DNA from: Clostridiales bacterium
GTDB taxonomy: Bacteria > Bacillota > Clostridia > Christensenellales > CAG-138
Direction: 5' to 3'
DNA length: 64,000 nucleotides
Assembly (NCBI GenBank): GCA_004557245.1
Contig: SFEL01000008.1
Location: 1-64,000 of the forward strand
Under the pieces are notes generated by a model. That model searched no databases. It was not told the origin of the DNA and saw only the letters and a program-made list of their open reading frames with translations. A program made the position numbers and the translations under genes. This document shows positions 34,398 to 43,400 of this stretch, piece after piece (the stretch's first letter is position 1; each line of letters begins with the position of its first letter).

Positions 34398-35333
34398 CTA
34401 ATTTGAATGTAATTCTAACAGGGAATTTGAAGGAAAGTCAGGCGATGCCAGAACAGCCCTGCATACATCAAGAAACTGCAGACAGAGAGGAGTAAAAAAG
34501 CTATTTTTCATCCAAGTCATATTAAAGAAGGATCTAGATAAAAAATTTCTAACGTATATTTGACTGAGGTGACCGCTGTCTAAATCATCTTGCACAGCAA
34601 AACGGTAAGTGAAAGAGATGCCGATATTTTCCATAACTAATTTTTTGACAGCGTTGATGGTCCCGACTTCAACATAGGAGCTGAAATTCGTTATATCCTG
34701 ATTGTGGTCATGCAGGATTTTCATGAGGTTCCGCTTTGAATAAGTGTCGTTTTCGCGAAAAATCAGCCGCAAATCAGTCAGGTCGCAAAAATCTACTGTC
34801 CTTTGTGCAAGGGGGCATTTCGGGGAACAGATGCATATAGTTTCCCCTTCAAAAAGCTCCTTCCTTTCATACGTTTCCTGAGGGCAATGAATATCGGTAA
34901 TACAAAATTGGATGCGCCCGTTTTTTAACTGTTCCAAAAGAGCATCAGCCTCATCCAGGTACATACTGACTTTTTTATTAGGGTATCTTCTGAGATATTC
35001 AGCAACCATGAGAGGAACAAGCGATTCACCGGTGGTCACAATAGTACCGATCTTGATCTCATCAGGCTCCTCAGGAGGTGCTTTAAGGCGCTGGGCAATT
35101 TGGACGGAATCAGCCTGGACGGTTTGGGCAAAGGCCCGTAAAAGCTTTCCGTTCTCAGTCAAATGCAGCCCGCGTTTTTCATCGTAATAAAACAGCTTCG
35201 TAGAATAGTGGTTTTCCAGATATTTGATATGCTGGGTGACCGCAGGCTGGGTGATATTCAGGACGCTTGCAGCCCGGGTATAGTTTCTTGTTTCGCAAAG
35301 AACGAGGAAGGTATCTAGCTTTAAATCTAACAT
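34398..35333 (-). CDS. LysR-family transcriptional regulator
   Basis: The 311-residue protein has an N-terminal winged helix (MLDLKLDTFLVLCETRNYTRAASVLNITQPAVTQHIKYLE) and a LysR effector-binding domain. It is divergent from the AroM-like gene, 169 bases away, the usual layout when a LysR protein controls the adjacent operon. Its effector is probably an amino acid or peptide related to the downstream genes, which is inference. Codon use is AT-rich, as in the whole block to 40.9 kb. Confidence 0.92.
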   Translation of the reverse strand: MLDLKLDTFLVLCETRNYTRAASVLNITQPAVTQHIKYLENHYSTKLFYYDEKRGLHLTENGKLLRAFAQTVQADSVQIAQRLKAPPEEPDEIKIGTIVTTGESLVPLMVAEYLRRYPNKKVSMYLDEADALLEQLKNGRIQFCITDIHCPQETYERKELFEGETICICSPKCPLAQRTVDFCDLTDLRLIFRENDTYSKRNLMKILHDHNQDITNFSSYVEVGTINAVKKLVMENIGISFTYRFAVQDDLDSGHLSQIYVRNFLSRSFFNMTWMKNSFFTPLCLQFLDVCRAVLASPDFPSNSLLELHSN

Positions 35334-35418
35334 GGCGGATTCCTTTCTGAATATCCTGATGAATTAGCATATAATTTCAAGCTATAAATCTATAAAATAA
35401 TATAATTTCATTTTACTA

Positions 35419-35433
35419 TTTATCGGTGATAAA
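35419..35433. promoter_or_regulatory. Candidate LysR operator
   Basis: An interrupted palindrome TTTATC-GGT-GATAAA lies in the LysR/AroM intergenic gap and fits the T-N11-A pattern bound by LysR proteins. The surrounding sequence (35334-35502) is very AT-rich, with several TATAAT-like boxes. Confidence 0.4.
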
Positions 35434-35502
35434 ATCAAATTGTACACAGCAAATGGCAAAAAAAACTCAAAAACAACAAAATAATGGAAAGAAGGAAAAC
35501 GT

Positions 35503-36183
35503 ATGAAAATTGGAGCAGTAACAATTGGACAGTCACCAAGAGTCGATGTAACCCCTGATATCATGCCCATTTTCGGCGAACAGGTAGAGCTGATCCAAGC
35601 AGGTGCGCTGGATGGGCTTAGCAGGGAGGAAATCGAAAGAATGGCACCGAAGGAAGACGACTATGTTCTGGTGTCGAGGTTGAACGATGGGAGCTTTGCG
35701 AAGTTCGGTGAAAGCTTTATCCTGGAAAGAATGCAGCAATGTATTCACAGGTTAGAGGAGCAAGGAGCATTTCTTATCATGATTTTCTGTGCGGGGAGTT
35801 TTCCTGATGTTTTCCAGTCAAAGGTACCGCTTGTTTATCCCGCAAAGATCTTGAACGGATTGGCAAAAGCCCTGAGCAAGAATTCAAATATTATTGTGAT
35901 TACGCCGGATGAACAGCAGATACAGCAGGCATATGATCAGTGGGGCCCCATCGTGAAGAAGGTAACGCCTATTCCGGCGAATCCTTATGGAGACATAGAA
36001 GAAGTTTATAACGCCGCCAGAAAGGCAAAAGACATTGAGGCGGATTTGATCGTTATGGATTGTATCGGATTTACCAGAGAAGCAAAGAATATAGTTGCGT
36101 CCATTTCAAAAAAACCGGTGTTGCTTTGCCGGACAACAATGGCTCGCGTAGTGACCGAATTGCTGGATGGTCAAAATATCTAA
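35503..36183 (+). CDS. AroM family protein
   Basis: The 226-residue protein matches AroM: start KIGAVTIGQSPRVDVTPDIMP, AGALDGLSREEIERMAPKEDDYVLVSRLNDG and LIVMDCIGFT. The fold resembles Asp/Glu/hydantoin racemases, with a Cys in IFCAGSFPDVF and another in MDCIGF, positions where racemases keep catalytic cysteines. In Enterobacteria aroM is a gene of unknown function. Here it heads a peptide-utilisation operon, so an amino-acid-derivative substrate is possible. Confidence 0.85.
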   Translation: MKIGAVTIGQSPRVDVTPDIMPIFGEQVELIQAGALDGLSREEIERMAPKEDDYVLVSRLNDGSFAKFGESFILERMQQCIHRLEEQGAFLIMIFCAGSFPDVFQSKVPLVYPAKILNGLAKALSKNSNIIVITPDEQQIQQAYDQWGPIVKKVTPIPANPYGDIEEVYNAARKAKDIEADLIVMDCIGFTREAKNIVASISKKPVLLCRTTMARVVTELLDGQNI

Positions 36184-36316
36184 GTAAAACACACACAATC
36201 TAAATTCATCGCGCCATAACATAATTTTATTTTTAAAAAAGCTACATTATTTATTATTAAAACAAATGAAAAATTAAACCAAAATGATTTTATTTAAATA
36301 AAGGAGGAAGAAAACA

Positions 36317-37381
36317 ATGGAATACCCAATTGGCGTTGAAATGGCACCGGATTACTTATCTTACGAGGTGAGCAAAGCAGCGTATAAACTCGTAAAAGAG
36401 GTCATGCTTGTGAAGCCGGGTGAGAATGTGGTTGTGACCGGAGACACCTCCACCGACAAGCGAGTACTCGATGCAATTATGAACGCAGCTTATATTGTAG
36501 GAGCAAATCCGGTTCTGGTATATGTCCCCACCAATGAAAAGGCTTATGCAGAACCCGTTGCCCCGCTCGGAAATGCTGTAGCAGTAGCGGATGTGTGGAT
36601 AGAGCTGTCCTATTCTTCCATTATGCTGTGTGAATCATGGAGAAAGGCGATCGAATTTGGCTGCCGTTATATCAACCTGACCGGAATGGATGTAACGATG
36701 ATAGTAAAATGCATCGGCAGGGTAGATGTTGCCTGTGTAGTAGAACTTGGAGAGGCCCTCAAGGCGAAGATGGAAGCCGCAAACGACATTGTTATCAAAG
36801 ATAAAAACGGCACGTATCTGACGGCAAGAAATGAAGGAAGGCCGGTCAGGCATTCCGGCCAGTTGGCTACCTTTAAGGGCTATCCTTTTATGATGTGCGG
36901 GCAGATAAGCTGGTGCCCGATTGAAGAGACTATAAACGGAAAGCTTGTGTTTGACGCAGCGATATTCCCGCCGACAGACATGGGAATTCTTTCCGGAAAT
37001 GTAGAGCTGACTCTTGAGAACGGAATAGTTACGAAGATAGAAGGCGGTAAGGATGCAGAGCGTTTCCGCACATGGCTGCAATCCTTCAACGACCCGAATA
37101 TGTTCCGCCTTGCACACTACTCCTTAGGATTTAATCCTGGGGTGAAAGAAGCAACAGGACGTATTGTAGAAGATGAAAGAATCTTTGGCTGCATGGAATT
37201 CGGTATCGGAAGCCAGGGCAAGATGATTCGTGGAAGCTATTGGACCGCGGCATCTCACACAGACGGAGTCGTTTCCAAGCCCTCCATCATCTTAGACGGT
37301 GTTGCCATAGAGGAAAACGGAAAGTATACAGATCCGGATCTTGTTGCAATTTGCAAAAAAATGGGTGCAGCAGGATATTAA
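36317..37381 (+). CDS. M29-like aminopeptidase / NicX-type metalloenzyme
   Basis: The 354-residue protein resembles the family that includes M29 leucyl aminopeptidases (aminopeptidase T) and NicX. The N-terminal half carries VKPGENVVVTGDTSTDKRVLDAI. The C-terminal half has conserved acidic and His residues (FDAAIFPPTDMG, LAHYSLGFNPGVKEATGRIVEDERIFGCMEFGIGSQ, AASHTDGVVSKPSI) that would bind metals. AGGAGG precedes the ATG. Between AroM and an oligopeptide transporter, peptide hydrolysis is the likeliest role. The substrate is not certain. Confidence 0.8.
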   Translation: MEYPIGVEMAPDYLSYEVSKAAYKLVKEVMLVKPGENVVVTGDTSTDKRVLDAIMNAAYIVGANPVLVYVPTNEKAYAEPVAPLGNAVAVADVWIELSYSSIMLCESWRKAIEFGCRYINLTGMDVTMIVKCIGRVDVACVVELGEALKAKMEAANDIVIKDKNGTYLTARNEGRPVRHSGQLATFKGYPFMMCGQISWCPIEETINGKLVFDAAIFPPTDMGILSGNVELTLENGIVTKIEGGKDAERFRTWLQSFNDPNMFRLAHYSLGFNPGVKEATGRIVEDERIFGCMEFGIGSQGKMIRGSYWTAASHTDGVVSKPSIILDGVAIEENGKYTDPDLVAICKKMGAAGY

Positions 37382-37405
37382 ACAAGGCGCAATAAAATGT
37401 TAGAA

Positions 37406-37440
37406 TGAGGCGCCCGGATCAAGGGAGCATCCAGGCGCCC
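37406..37440 (+). other. Intercistronic hairpin before the OPT gene
   Basis: GGCGCC and GGAT pair with ATCC and GGCGCC across about 11 bases. There is no T run, so it may be an mRNA processing or stability element rather than a full terminator. Confidence 0.45.
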
Positions 37441-37491
37441 CTCTTCATAGACAAGCAATTCTCAGATAAGAAATAAATGGAGAAAAAGTAA

Positions 37492-39078
37492 ATGAAAGAA
37501 AATCAAAACACAAAACGTCAATCAACATTTGAAAAAATCCGTTTTTCTGAACCAATGACTATTGTTATTGGGACGATTCTTTCAGTGCTGTCGGCTATTA
37601 TATGTATGCAAATCATGGGAAAGGTAGGCGTTTCCGCAAATACGTCAATAATAGGCGCGGTATTTGCCATGCTTGTTGCTAAGATTCCCATGACGGTCTT
37701 TGGAAGATTTAAAAGCTTGGAGAGGCAAAACTACATCCAGACCATAGTATCGGGAGCCGGATTCTCTGCGGCAAACTGCGCGTTTGTGGCGGTGGCGATC
37801 TTGTTCGTAATGGGCGAGACTAAGGCAATACTGCCAATGGCTATCGGCTGTATTTTCGGAACGGTATTTTCGGTTTATACTGTAGGTGCATTGTTCGATT
37901 CCCCCTTGTTCCCGGCAAAAGAAGCCTGGGCGCCGGGCGTAGCTACGGCGGAAGTGCTGGAGGCCGGAGATGAAGGCGGAGAAAAGGCCAAGCGCGTAAT
38001 TCAGGGTATCATCGTTGGAATTGTAGGTAGTATCTTTAAATTGCCTGTCGGCGCTGTGGGTATAGTATTTATAGCAAATATCGTATCTATGGTGGCTTTA
38101 GGTATTGGCCTTTTGATTCGCGGATATTGTGCGCCGCTGACCGGATTTGATCTTGCGAGTACAAATATTCCACAGGGCTTTATGGTAGGCGCCGGATTGA
38201 TTGCGTTGGTGCAGTCCGTCGTTTCGATTTATCAGAGCTCGTCAAAAAACAAGAAATCCGTAAATAAAGAAGAGGAAAGTTTTACCGCTTCAGCATCTCA
38301 GACAAGGAAGACGTTGGTTGTAGCACTGCTCACACACTTGGCGGGCGGAGTGTTCGTAGGTATAATTTGCGGTGCGTTTACAGGAATGCCTCTGCCGAAG
38401 ATGATTCTTTGGGTCGTTTGGACAGCAGTTGCTTCCGTTGCGTCCATGGTTATCATTGGAAAAGCCGCCATGTATTCCGGATGGTTCCCGGGATTTGCGG
38501 TTACGACAATATTTATGACGATAGGCGTTATCATGGGGTTCCCGCCAATCGCAGTGGCTGTACTGACAGGATATATCAGTTCTGTAGGACCTTGCTTTGC
38601 TGACATGGGATATGACCTGAAAACAGGATGGGTTATCCGTGGCAAAGGCGAGAATACAGAGCATGAGGTATACGGAAGAAAGCAGCAGGTACTCATTGAA
38701 ATGCTGGGAGCGGTTATCGGAATCATAGTTGTCATTTTATTTGCTGATATGACGCTGAACGATGGATTGATTCCCGCAACAAGCACCGTGTTTGCTACGA
38801 CAGCACAGATGGGAAGCAACGTTGCACTTTTAAAGGAGCTTGCAATATGGGCTATTCCGGGCGCAATTATTCAGGCGATTGGAAGAAAGTACATGTTCGG
38901 CGTGCTTCTGGCCACGGGACTTTTGATAAATAATCCGATTTATGGAATTGGCGTTATAATAGCCGTTATCATGCGCATAATTATCGGCGATGAATTCATG
39001 GATTGCCGTGATGCCGGCCTGATTGCAGGAGACGGATTGTTCAGCTTCTTCTCAAGTCTCATTAAAATGCTTGGTTAG
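37492..39078 (+). CDS. OPT-family oligopeptide transporter
   Basis: The 528-residue protein has roughly 13-14 hydrophobic segments and no signal peptide. It has the OPT features: repeated Gly-rich membrane helices, a cytosolic loop near residues 245-265 (SSSKNKKSVNKEEESFTAS) and TGFDLASTNIPQGFMVGAGLIALVQ. OPT proteins take up small peptides or metal chelates using proton gradients. Flanked by an aminopeptidase and the dipeptidase PepD, a peptide substrate is most likely. Confidence 0.85.
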   Translation: MKENQNTKRQSTFEKIRFSEPMTIVIGTILSVLSAIICMQIMGKVGVSANTSIIGAVFAMLVAKIPMTVFGRFKSLERQNYIQTIVSGAGFSAANCAFVAVAILFVMGETKAILPMAIGCIFGTVFSVYTVGALFDSPLFPAKEAWAPGVATAEVLEAGDEGGEKAKRVIQGIIVGIVGSIFKLPVGAVGIVFIANIVSMVALGIGLLIRGYCAPLTGFDLASTNIPQGFMVGAGLIALVQSVVSIYQSSSKNKKSVNKEEESFTASASQTRKTLVVALLTHLAGGVFVGIICGAFTGMPLPKMILWVVWTAVASVASMVIIGKAAMYSGWFPGFAVTTIFMTIGVIMGFPPIAVAVLTGYISSVGPCFADMGYDLKTGWVIRGKGENTEHEVYGRKQQVLIEMLGAVIGIIVVILFADMTLNDGLIPATSTVFATTAQMGSNVALLKELAIWAIPGAIIQAIGRKYMFGVLLATGLLINNPIYGIGVIIAVIMRIIIGDEFMDCRDAGLIAGDGLFSFFSSLIKMLG

Positions 39079-39142
39079 CGGCATATTTTCAAAATGGAAA
39101 GTGTCTTGTGATGATATAAGTATTGGAGGACGGTAAGGCGAT

Positions 39143-40579
39143 ATGTCGGATGTGAACAGCGTAATTACATACTTAAAAAAGGTTTGCTCTATCCCGAGGG
39201 CTTCCGGAGATGAGAGAAGGATAAGTAACTATATTGCAGATTTTGCAAGAGAGCGAGGGCTCGAGGTTCTACAGGATGAGTATTATAACCTAATCATCAA
39301 AAAGCCGGCCACTGTAGAAAATGCTGGCGGGCCGCTGATCCTTCAGGGACATCTGGACATGGTATATGTAAAGGAAAATGACAGCGAGCACAAATATGAG
39401 GAGGGAATCGAAGTAAAAGAGGATGAACAATTCTATTTTGCAGATGGAACCTCTCTCGGCTCGGATAATGGGGTTGCGCTCGCTTACTGTCTGGCCCTGC
39501 TGGACAGTAAGGATATTGAACATCCCGATCTGGAGATTGTCCTTACAGTCAAAGAAGAGGTTGGATTGGTTGGTGCTAATGTAATTGATATTACATCGCT
39601 GAAGGGAAAAAGATTCATCAATCTTGACTCTGAGGAGGAAGGGGCCTTCTATTCAAGCTGTGCAGGTGGCTTGCGTTGCAGAATGATCTGGAACATCGAA
39701 TGGGAACAGCTTCCTTATGAGACTATTCCGGTAAAGGTAAGCTTAAACGGCCTTGCCGGAGGGCATTCAGGCATCAACATAGGTATGGGGCTTGGCAATG
39801 CCATTGTGCTTATGGGACGGCTCTTATATGCCTTAAAGGACATACCGGTTCGGATTAATGAGCTGGATATGCCGGGAAAGGCTAATGCAATAGCCAATAG
39901 CGGCAGAGTTTGTTTCTACGTAAAGAAAAATGACTTGGGCAAGCTAAGGGAAAAGCTAACCGAGATTGAAAGAACTTTTCAGGAGGAACTTCAATATACG
40001 GACTCTGTTTCCTTCCTTATAGAAGAGGGAGAAGCAGTAAAAGAAGCAAGTGTATATACGGAAAGGTACCAGAAGGAAATTTGTCACAGCCTGATGCTGT
40101 TACCTTATGGTGTAACGGGATATTCCTTTGCAATCCAAGGATTGATTGAGACTTCCATGAATTTGGGTTCACTTACATGTGAAGATGGTAAAATGACATT
40201 GCTGATGTCTATGAGAAGCTCTGTGGCGTCTCAAAAATATATGCTGCGGGATAAAATCCAGATTATTGCTGACGCGAATTGTGATGCCTGTATTTTCGAA
40301 AGTGATTATCCGGGATGGCAGTATAGAAGAGAATCTCCACTGCGCGAGATGGCCATAGCACTCTATGAAGAAATGTTTGGGAAAAAGGCAAAAGTGGCAG
40401 CAATCCATGCAGGCCTTGAATGTGGCTATTGGGATAACAAGAAGCCCGGAATGGACATTATTTCAATAGGTCCAGATTTGTTTGATGTACATTCTACCAA
40501 GGAAAAGGTGTCCAAGGAATCTATTGCACGCACATGGGATTATCTAAAAGTGCTTATTGGGAAATTAGCTCATGCCTAA
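39143..40579 (+). CDS. pepD: Aminoacyl-histidine dipeptidase PepD (M20C)
   Basis: The 478-residue M20-family metallopeptidase cleaves dipeptides such as Xaa-His in the cytoplasm. Metal-binding motifs are clear: LQGHLDMVYVKEND (His and Asp), DGTSLGSDNGVALAY, VLTVKEEVGLVGA (catalytic Glu), NLDSEEEG and HAGLECGYW. The dimerisation domain with GLAGGHSGINIGMG follows. It ends the peptide-utilisation operon. The ribosome site is GGAGG, upstream of the ATG at 39143. Confidence 0.93.
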   Translation: MSDVNSVITYLKKVCSIPRASGDERRISNYIADFARERGLEVLQDEYYNLIIKKPATVENAGGPLILQGHLDMVYVKENDSEHKYEEGIEVKEDEQFYFADGTSLGSDNGVALAYCLALLDSKDIEHPDLEIVLTVKEEVGLVGANVIDITSLKGKRFINLDSEEEGAFYSSCAGGLRCRMIWNIEWEQLPYETIPVKVSLNGLAGGHSGINIGMGLGNAIVLMGRLLYALKDIPVRINELDMPGKANAIANSGRVCFYVKKNDLGKLREKLTEIERTFQEELQYTDSVSFLIEEGEAVKEASVYTERYQKEICHSLMLLPYGVTGYSFAIQGLIETSMNLGSLTCEDGKMTLLMSMRSSVASQKYMLRDKIQIIADANCDACIFESDYPGWQYRRESPLREMAIALYEEMFGKKAKVAAIHAGLECGYWDNKKPGMDIISIGPDLFDVHSTKEKVSKESIARTWDYLKVLIGKLAHA

Positions 40580-40639
40580 TTGCCTGAAGAGCAGCAAGCA
40601 ACACAGCAGCCCCATATAAAATTATTAGAGTCCAGAAGA

Positions 40640-40865
40640 TGATATGCACCCCTAAAGCCAGATACTATAGGAGGTGCATATTTTAATGGGAAAAAAGGGC
40701 AAAAAATACTAGCAAGAATTAAATCTGATGAAAGAAAGACGGGGAAGATCAAGATCGGCAACCGACATTAAAAAGGGCAGGCTACCGAAGGCCGAAGATT
40801 GATAAAAAAGCTGGGGAAGACCTTACAGTGGAAAACCGACGGTTAAGGATGGAAACAGAGTGCTT
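40640..40865 (+). pseudogene. Decayed IS3-type transposase OrfA remnant
   Basis: A leader hairpin with outer arms ATATGCACC and GGTGCATAT (40645-40680) precedes an ATG at 40686 that reads MGKKGKKY and then hits TAG. Further on, frames restore pieces such as KERRGRSRS...DIKKGRLPKAED and EDLTVENRRLRMETE, which match the middle and coiled-coil end of OrfA. Stops and frameshifts make it non-functional. It closes the AT-rich island. The other IS3-type copy is at the window's left end. Confidence 0.6.
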
Positions 40866-40873
40866 ACACTAAC

Positions 40874-41473
40874 TCAAGCCTTCCGAGAAGGCCTGGGTGA
40901 GGAGCTGCACAGTGTTATCTCCGAGGGCAGCCAAAGCTCAAAGCCGGGGTGGAAGTAATAGCTCGCGGTGCAGGAAAGCTCGCCCTCGCTGCCGCTCCAT
41001 TTCCATTGTGAGGTATCCTCCGGCGGTTCGGTGAAATATTCGGCGCAGTCCTTTTGCAGCCTTTCCACCGCCTCCGGCGCTTCAAGGGCTATGCCCGCCA
41101 GCCTCCAGAAAAGCGGGTAGTCGTCTGAAACAAAGGCGCTCAGCTGCTCCTCGTCCCCCGGCTTCTGATTATAGCCGAAGCTGATGCCGCACTGCCGCTC
41201 CACGCCGCCAAAAAGCAGCATATTGACCATTACGACCGTATTGCAGCCGTCTTTCGTGAGCCGCATTATGGCGATGTCGTCCGGCACCTTGTCGGTGGTC
41301 ATGCGGGCGTCCTCCGCCTTGTAGCCGTCAAGCCCGGCCTCATCCAGCGCCCATTCCATCTCCCGCACGTCCTCCGGCGGGAAGGTATAGTCCCCGGGGT
41401 CGAGCTTTTCGGTGCCTTTGCAGGCGGTGAGCAGGAGCAGGGGAAGGATAAGGACTGTTATCAGGCGCTTCAT
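40874..41473 (-). CDS. Unknown lipoprotein, possibly with a replaced C-terminus
   Basis: The 199-residue protein has a lipoprotein signal (MKRLITVLILPLLLLTAC, lipobox LTAC), so it is attached to the outer face of the membrane. The mature part is acidic and Trp/Pro-rich, with no family I know. The last residues (CSSSPRPSRKA) run into sequence next to the IS remnant, so the original 3' end may have been cut by that insertion. It sits 17 bases after a YkvI-like gene on the same strand. Confidence 0.8.
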   Translation of the reverse strand: MKRLITVLILPLLLLTACKGTEKLDPGDYTFPPEDVREMEWALDEAGLDGYKAEDARMTTDKVPDDIAIMRLTKDGCNTVVMVNMLLFGGVERQCGISFGYNQKPGDEEQLSAFVSDDYPLFWRLAGIALEAPEAVERLQKDCAEYFTEPPEDTSQWKWSGSEGELSCTASYYFHPGFELWLPSEITLCSSSPRPSRKA

Positions 41474-41490
41474 ACTTTACTCTCATTTAT

Positions 41491-42567
41491 TTATTTTATT
41501 ATTTTTGCGGCCTTCAGCACCATGCATGCCAGCAGCAGGAAGCCCAGATAGCCTATGAGTACGTAAACTATGTTCATAAGGCGGTTGAAGGGCAGCAGCA
41601 GGCTTGCCGCTATGCCTGCGGCGGCCAGTATCACGGCTATGCGCTTGAAGCGCAGGGAGCCCTCCTCAGCAAGGCGGAAGGCGGTCTGCCAGAGCAGCGG
41701 CACGGAAGCTGTGTATATGCCGGTGACGATTATTGCGGAGAACACCCCGCTCATGGCCGGGCTTATGCGGCCTGCAAGTATGAGCATGGGTATCTGGGTG
41801 CCCGCCAGGTCGTCGATATAGAGCATTATGGCGAAGTATATCAGGAGCATTCCTATATAGAAGGCGATAACGCCGCCAGCCGCACCGGCGGAAGCGCTCC
41901 TGATGCTGCTTGCGCTCTTGCCGATGGAGGTAAGATAGCTGGCCAGCCATACCACGCTTATGCCCACGTAGCTTATGGACGCCAACACCCAGCTGCCGGA
42001 GGCCCGAAGAAGCTGCATATCGGGTATTTTGGCGATAGTGCCGGCGGCAGCGCCGAGGTCGGAGCGACATATGGTGATGGCGCCCATGAGTATGACCATG
42101 ACTATCATAACAGGCCCTATGCGGCCCAGTATGCTCACCAGATTGTTGAGCCCCAGCATGACGGTTGCGCAGGCCAGCACGCCCACGGCTATTGCGCCGG
42201 CTATGCGGGATATGCCGAAGTGCTGCTCCACGGCTGCGCCGGCGGCCGCCACCATCACTATAAAGCAGAGGTATATGGATACCGAGGTGAAGTAGTGGTA
42301 GGCCTTGCCGAGCTTTTTGCCGCAGTAGTATATGTATACGTCCTCAGGCTTTTGGAACCTTTCCCTGTGACCGGCCCTGGTGAAGGACACCGCGGCGAAT
42401 ATTAGCAGCCCCATGCACAGGAGTATGCTGAACAGGCCCGCTATGCCGTAGCAGGCGAAGTATTGAAGTATCTCCTGACCTGTGGAAAAACCGGAGCCCA
42501 TCATGTAAGCCACATATGCCCCGGTGATGCCTATGACGGTCTTGATATCGAGTTTTTCCGAGCGCAT
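41491..42567 (-). CDS. YkvI-like membrane transporter of the APC superfamily
   Basis: The 358-residue protein has about ten hydrophobic segments and the N-terminal pattern VIGITGAYVAYMMGSGFSTGQEILQYFACYG, with the unwound-helix glycine motif typical of YkvI proteins. These are distantly related to amino-acid permeases; their substrates are unknown. It probably shares a transcript with the lipoprotein gene downstream. Confidence 0.85.
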   Translation of the reverse strand: MRSEKLDIKTVIGITGAYVAYMMGSGFSTGQEILQYFACYGIAGLFSILLCMGLLIFAAVSFTRAGHRERFQKPEDVYIYYCGKKLGKAYHYFTSVSIYLCFIVMVAAAGAAVEQHFGISRIAGAIAVGVLACATVMLGLNNLVSILGRIGPVMIVMVILMGAITICRSDLGAAAGTIAKIPDMQLLRASGSWVLASISYVGISVVWLASYLTSIGKSASSIRSASAGAAGGVIAFYIGMLLIYFAIMLYIDDLAGTQIPMLILAGRISPAMSGVFSAIIVTGIYTASVPLLWQTAFRLAEEGSLRFKRIAVILAAAGIAASLLLPFNRLMNIVYVLIGYLGFLLLACMVLKAAKIIK

Positions 42568-42764
42568 ATTCGCACCTCTTTTGCGTAAAAGGATGAAATA
42601 TAGAAAAATGATTCAGTTTTGCGCAATTATTAAAATAGCAAATAAAGAAGCAAATAGCAATACCGATTTTGCTGGACAACCGCACCCTTTTCCTATAGAC
42701 TCTTATATGGCCCTGGCCGTAAAGAAAGCGTAAATATTAAAATTTACATATAAGGAGAACCAAA

Positions 42765-43313
42765 ATGCGTATAACTACACCGGAAAACGACATTCAGAAG
42801 GTACTGTTCACACAGGAGCAGATAAATGCCCGTGTTAAGGAGATGGGCGCGGCTCTTGCAGAGGAGTACCGGGGCAAGCAGCCTCTTATGGTGTGCATAC
42901 TCAAGGGTGCGTCGGTATTCTATACCGATCTTTGCAGGGCAATGGACTGCGGGGTGTTTATGGACTTCATAGCGGTGTCCAGCTACGGCGTAAGCTCTAA
43001 GTCCACAGGCGTTGTGCGGATAATCAAGGATCTGGATTCCAACATAACCGGCCGCCACGTGGTGATCGTGGAAGACATAATAGACAGCGGCCTTACACTC
43101 CAGTACCTGAAGGAGCTGTTCGCCTCAAGAAAGCCCGCTTCCATGAAGACGGTATGCCTTCTTGATAAGCCCTGCCATGGGGGCGGGATAGGCGCGGACG
43201 CGGTGGGCTTTGACATACCTGACGAGTTCGTGGTGGGATACGGCCTGGACTATGCGGGCCATTACCGCAACCTGCCCTACATCGGCGTGCTCAAGCGGGA
43301 GGTGTATGAGTAG
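42765..43313 (+). CDS. hpt: Hypoxanthine phosphoribosyltransferase
   Basis: This purine-salvage enzyme converts hypoxanthine or guanine with PRPP to IMP or GMP. The 182-residue protein has MVCILKGASVFYTDLCRAM, the PRPP-binding loop VVIVEDIIDSGLTLQYL (about residues 100-116) and the C-terminal VVGYGLDYAGHYRNLPYIGVL. AAGGAG lies just before the ATG. It stands alone here. Confidence 0.95.
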   Translation: MRITTPENDIQKVLFTQEQINARVKEMGAALAEEYRGKQPLMVCILKGASVFYTDLCRAMDCGVFMDFIAVSSYGVSSKSTGVVRIIKDLDSNITGRHVVIVEDIIDSGLTLQYLKELFASRKPASMKTVCLLDKPCHGGGIGADAVGFDIPDEFVVGYGLDYAGHYRNLPYIGVLKREVYE

Positions 43314-43400
43314 GGGGGGATATAGACATTTTGCTTCGTATCCGATAAAATAATATCAGGCAGCAATGATGCTATTCATATTATTCAGGAGATCGGTGCT

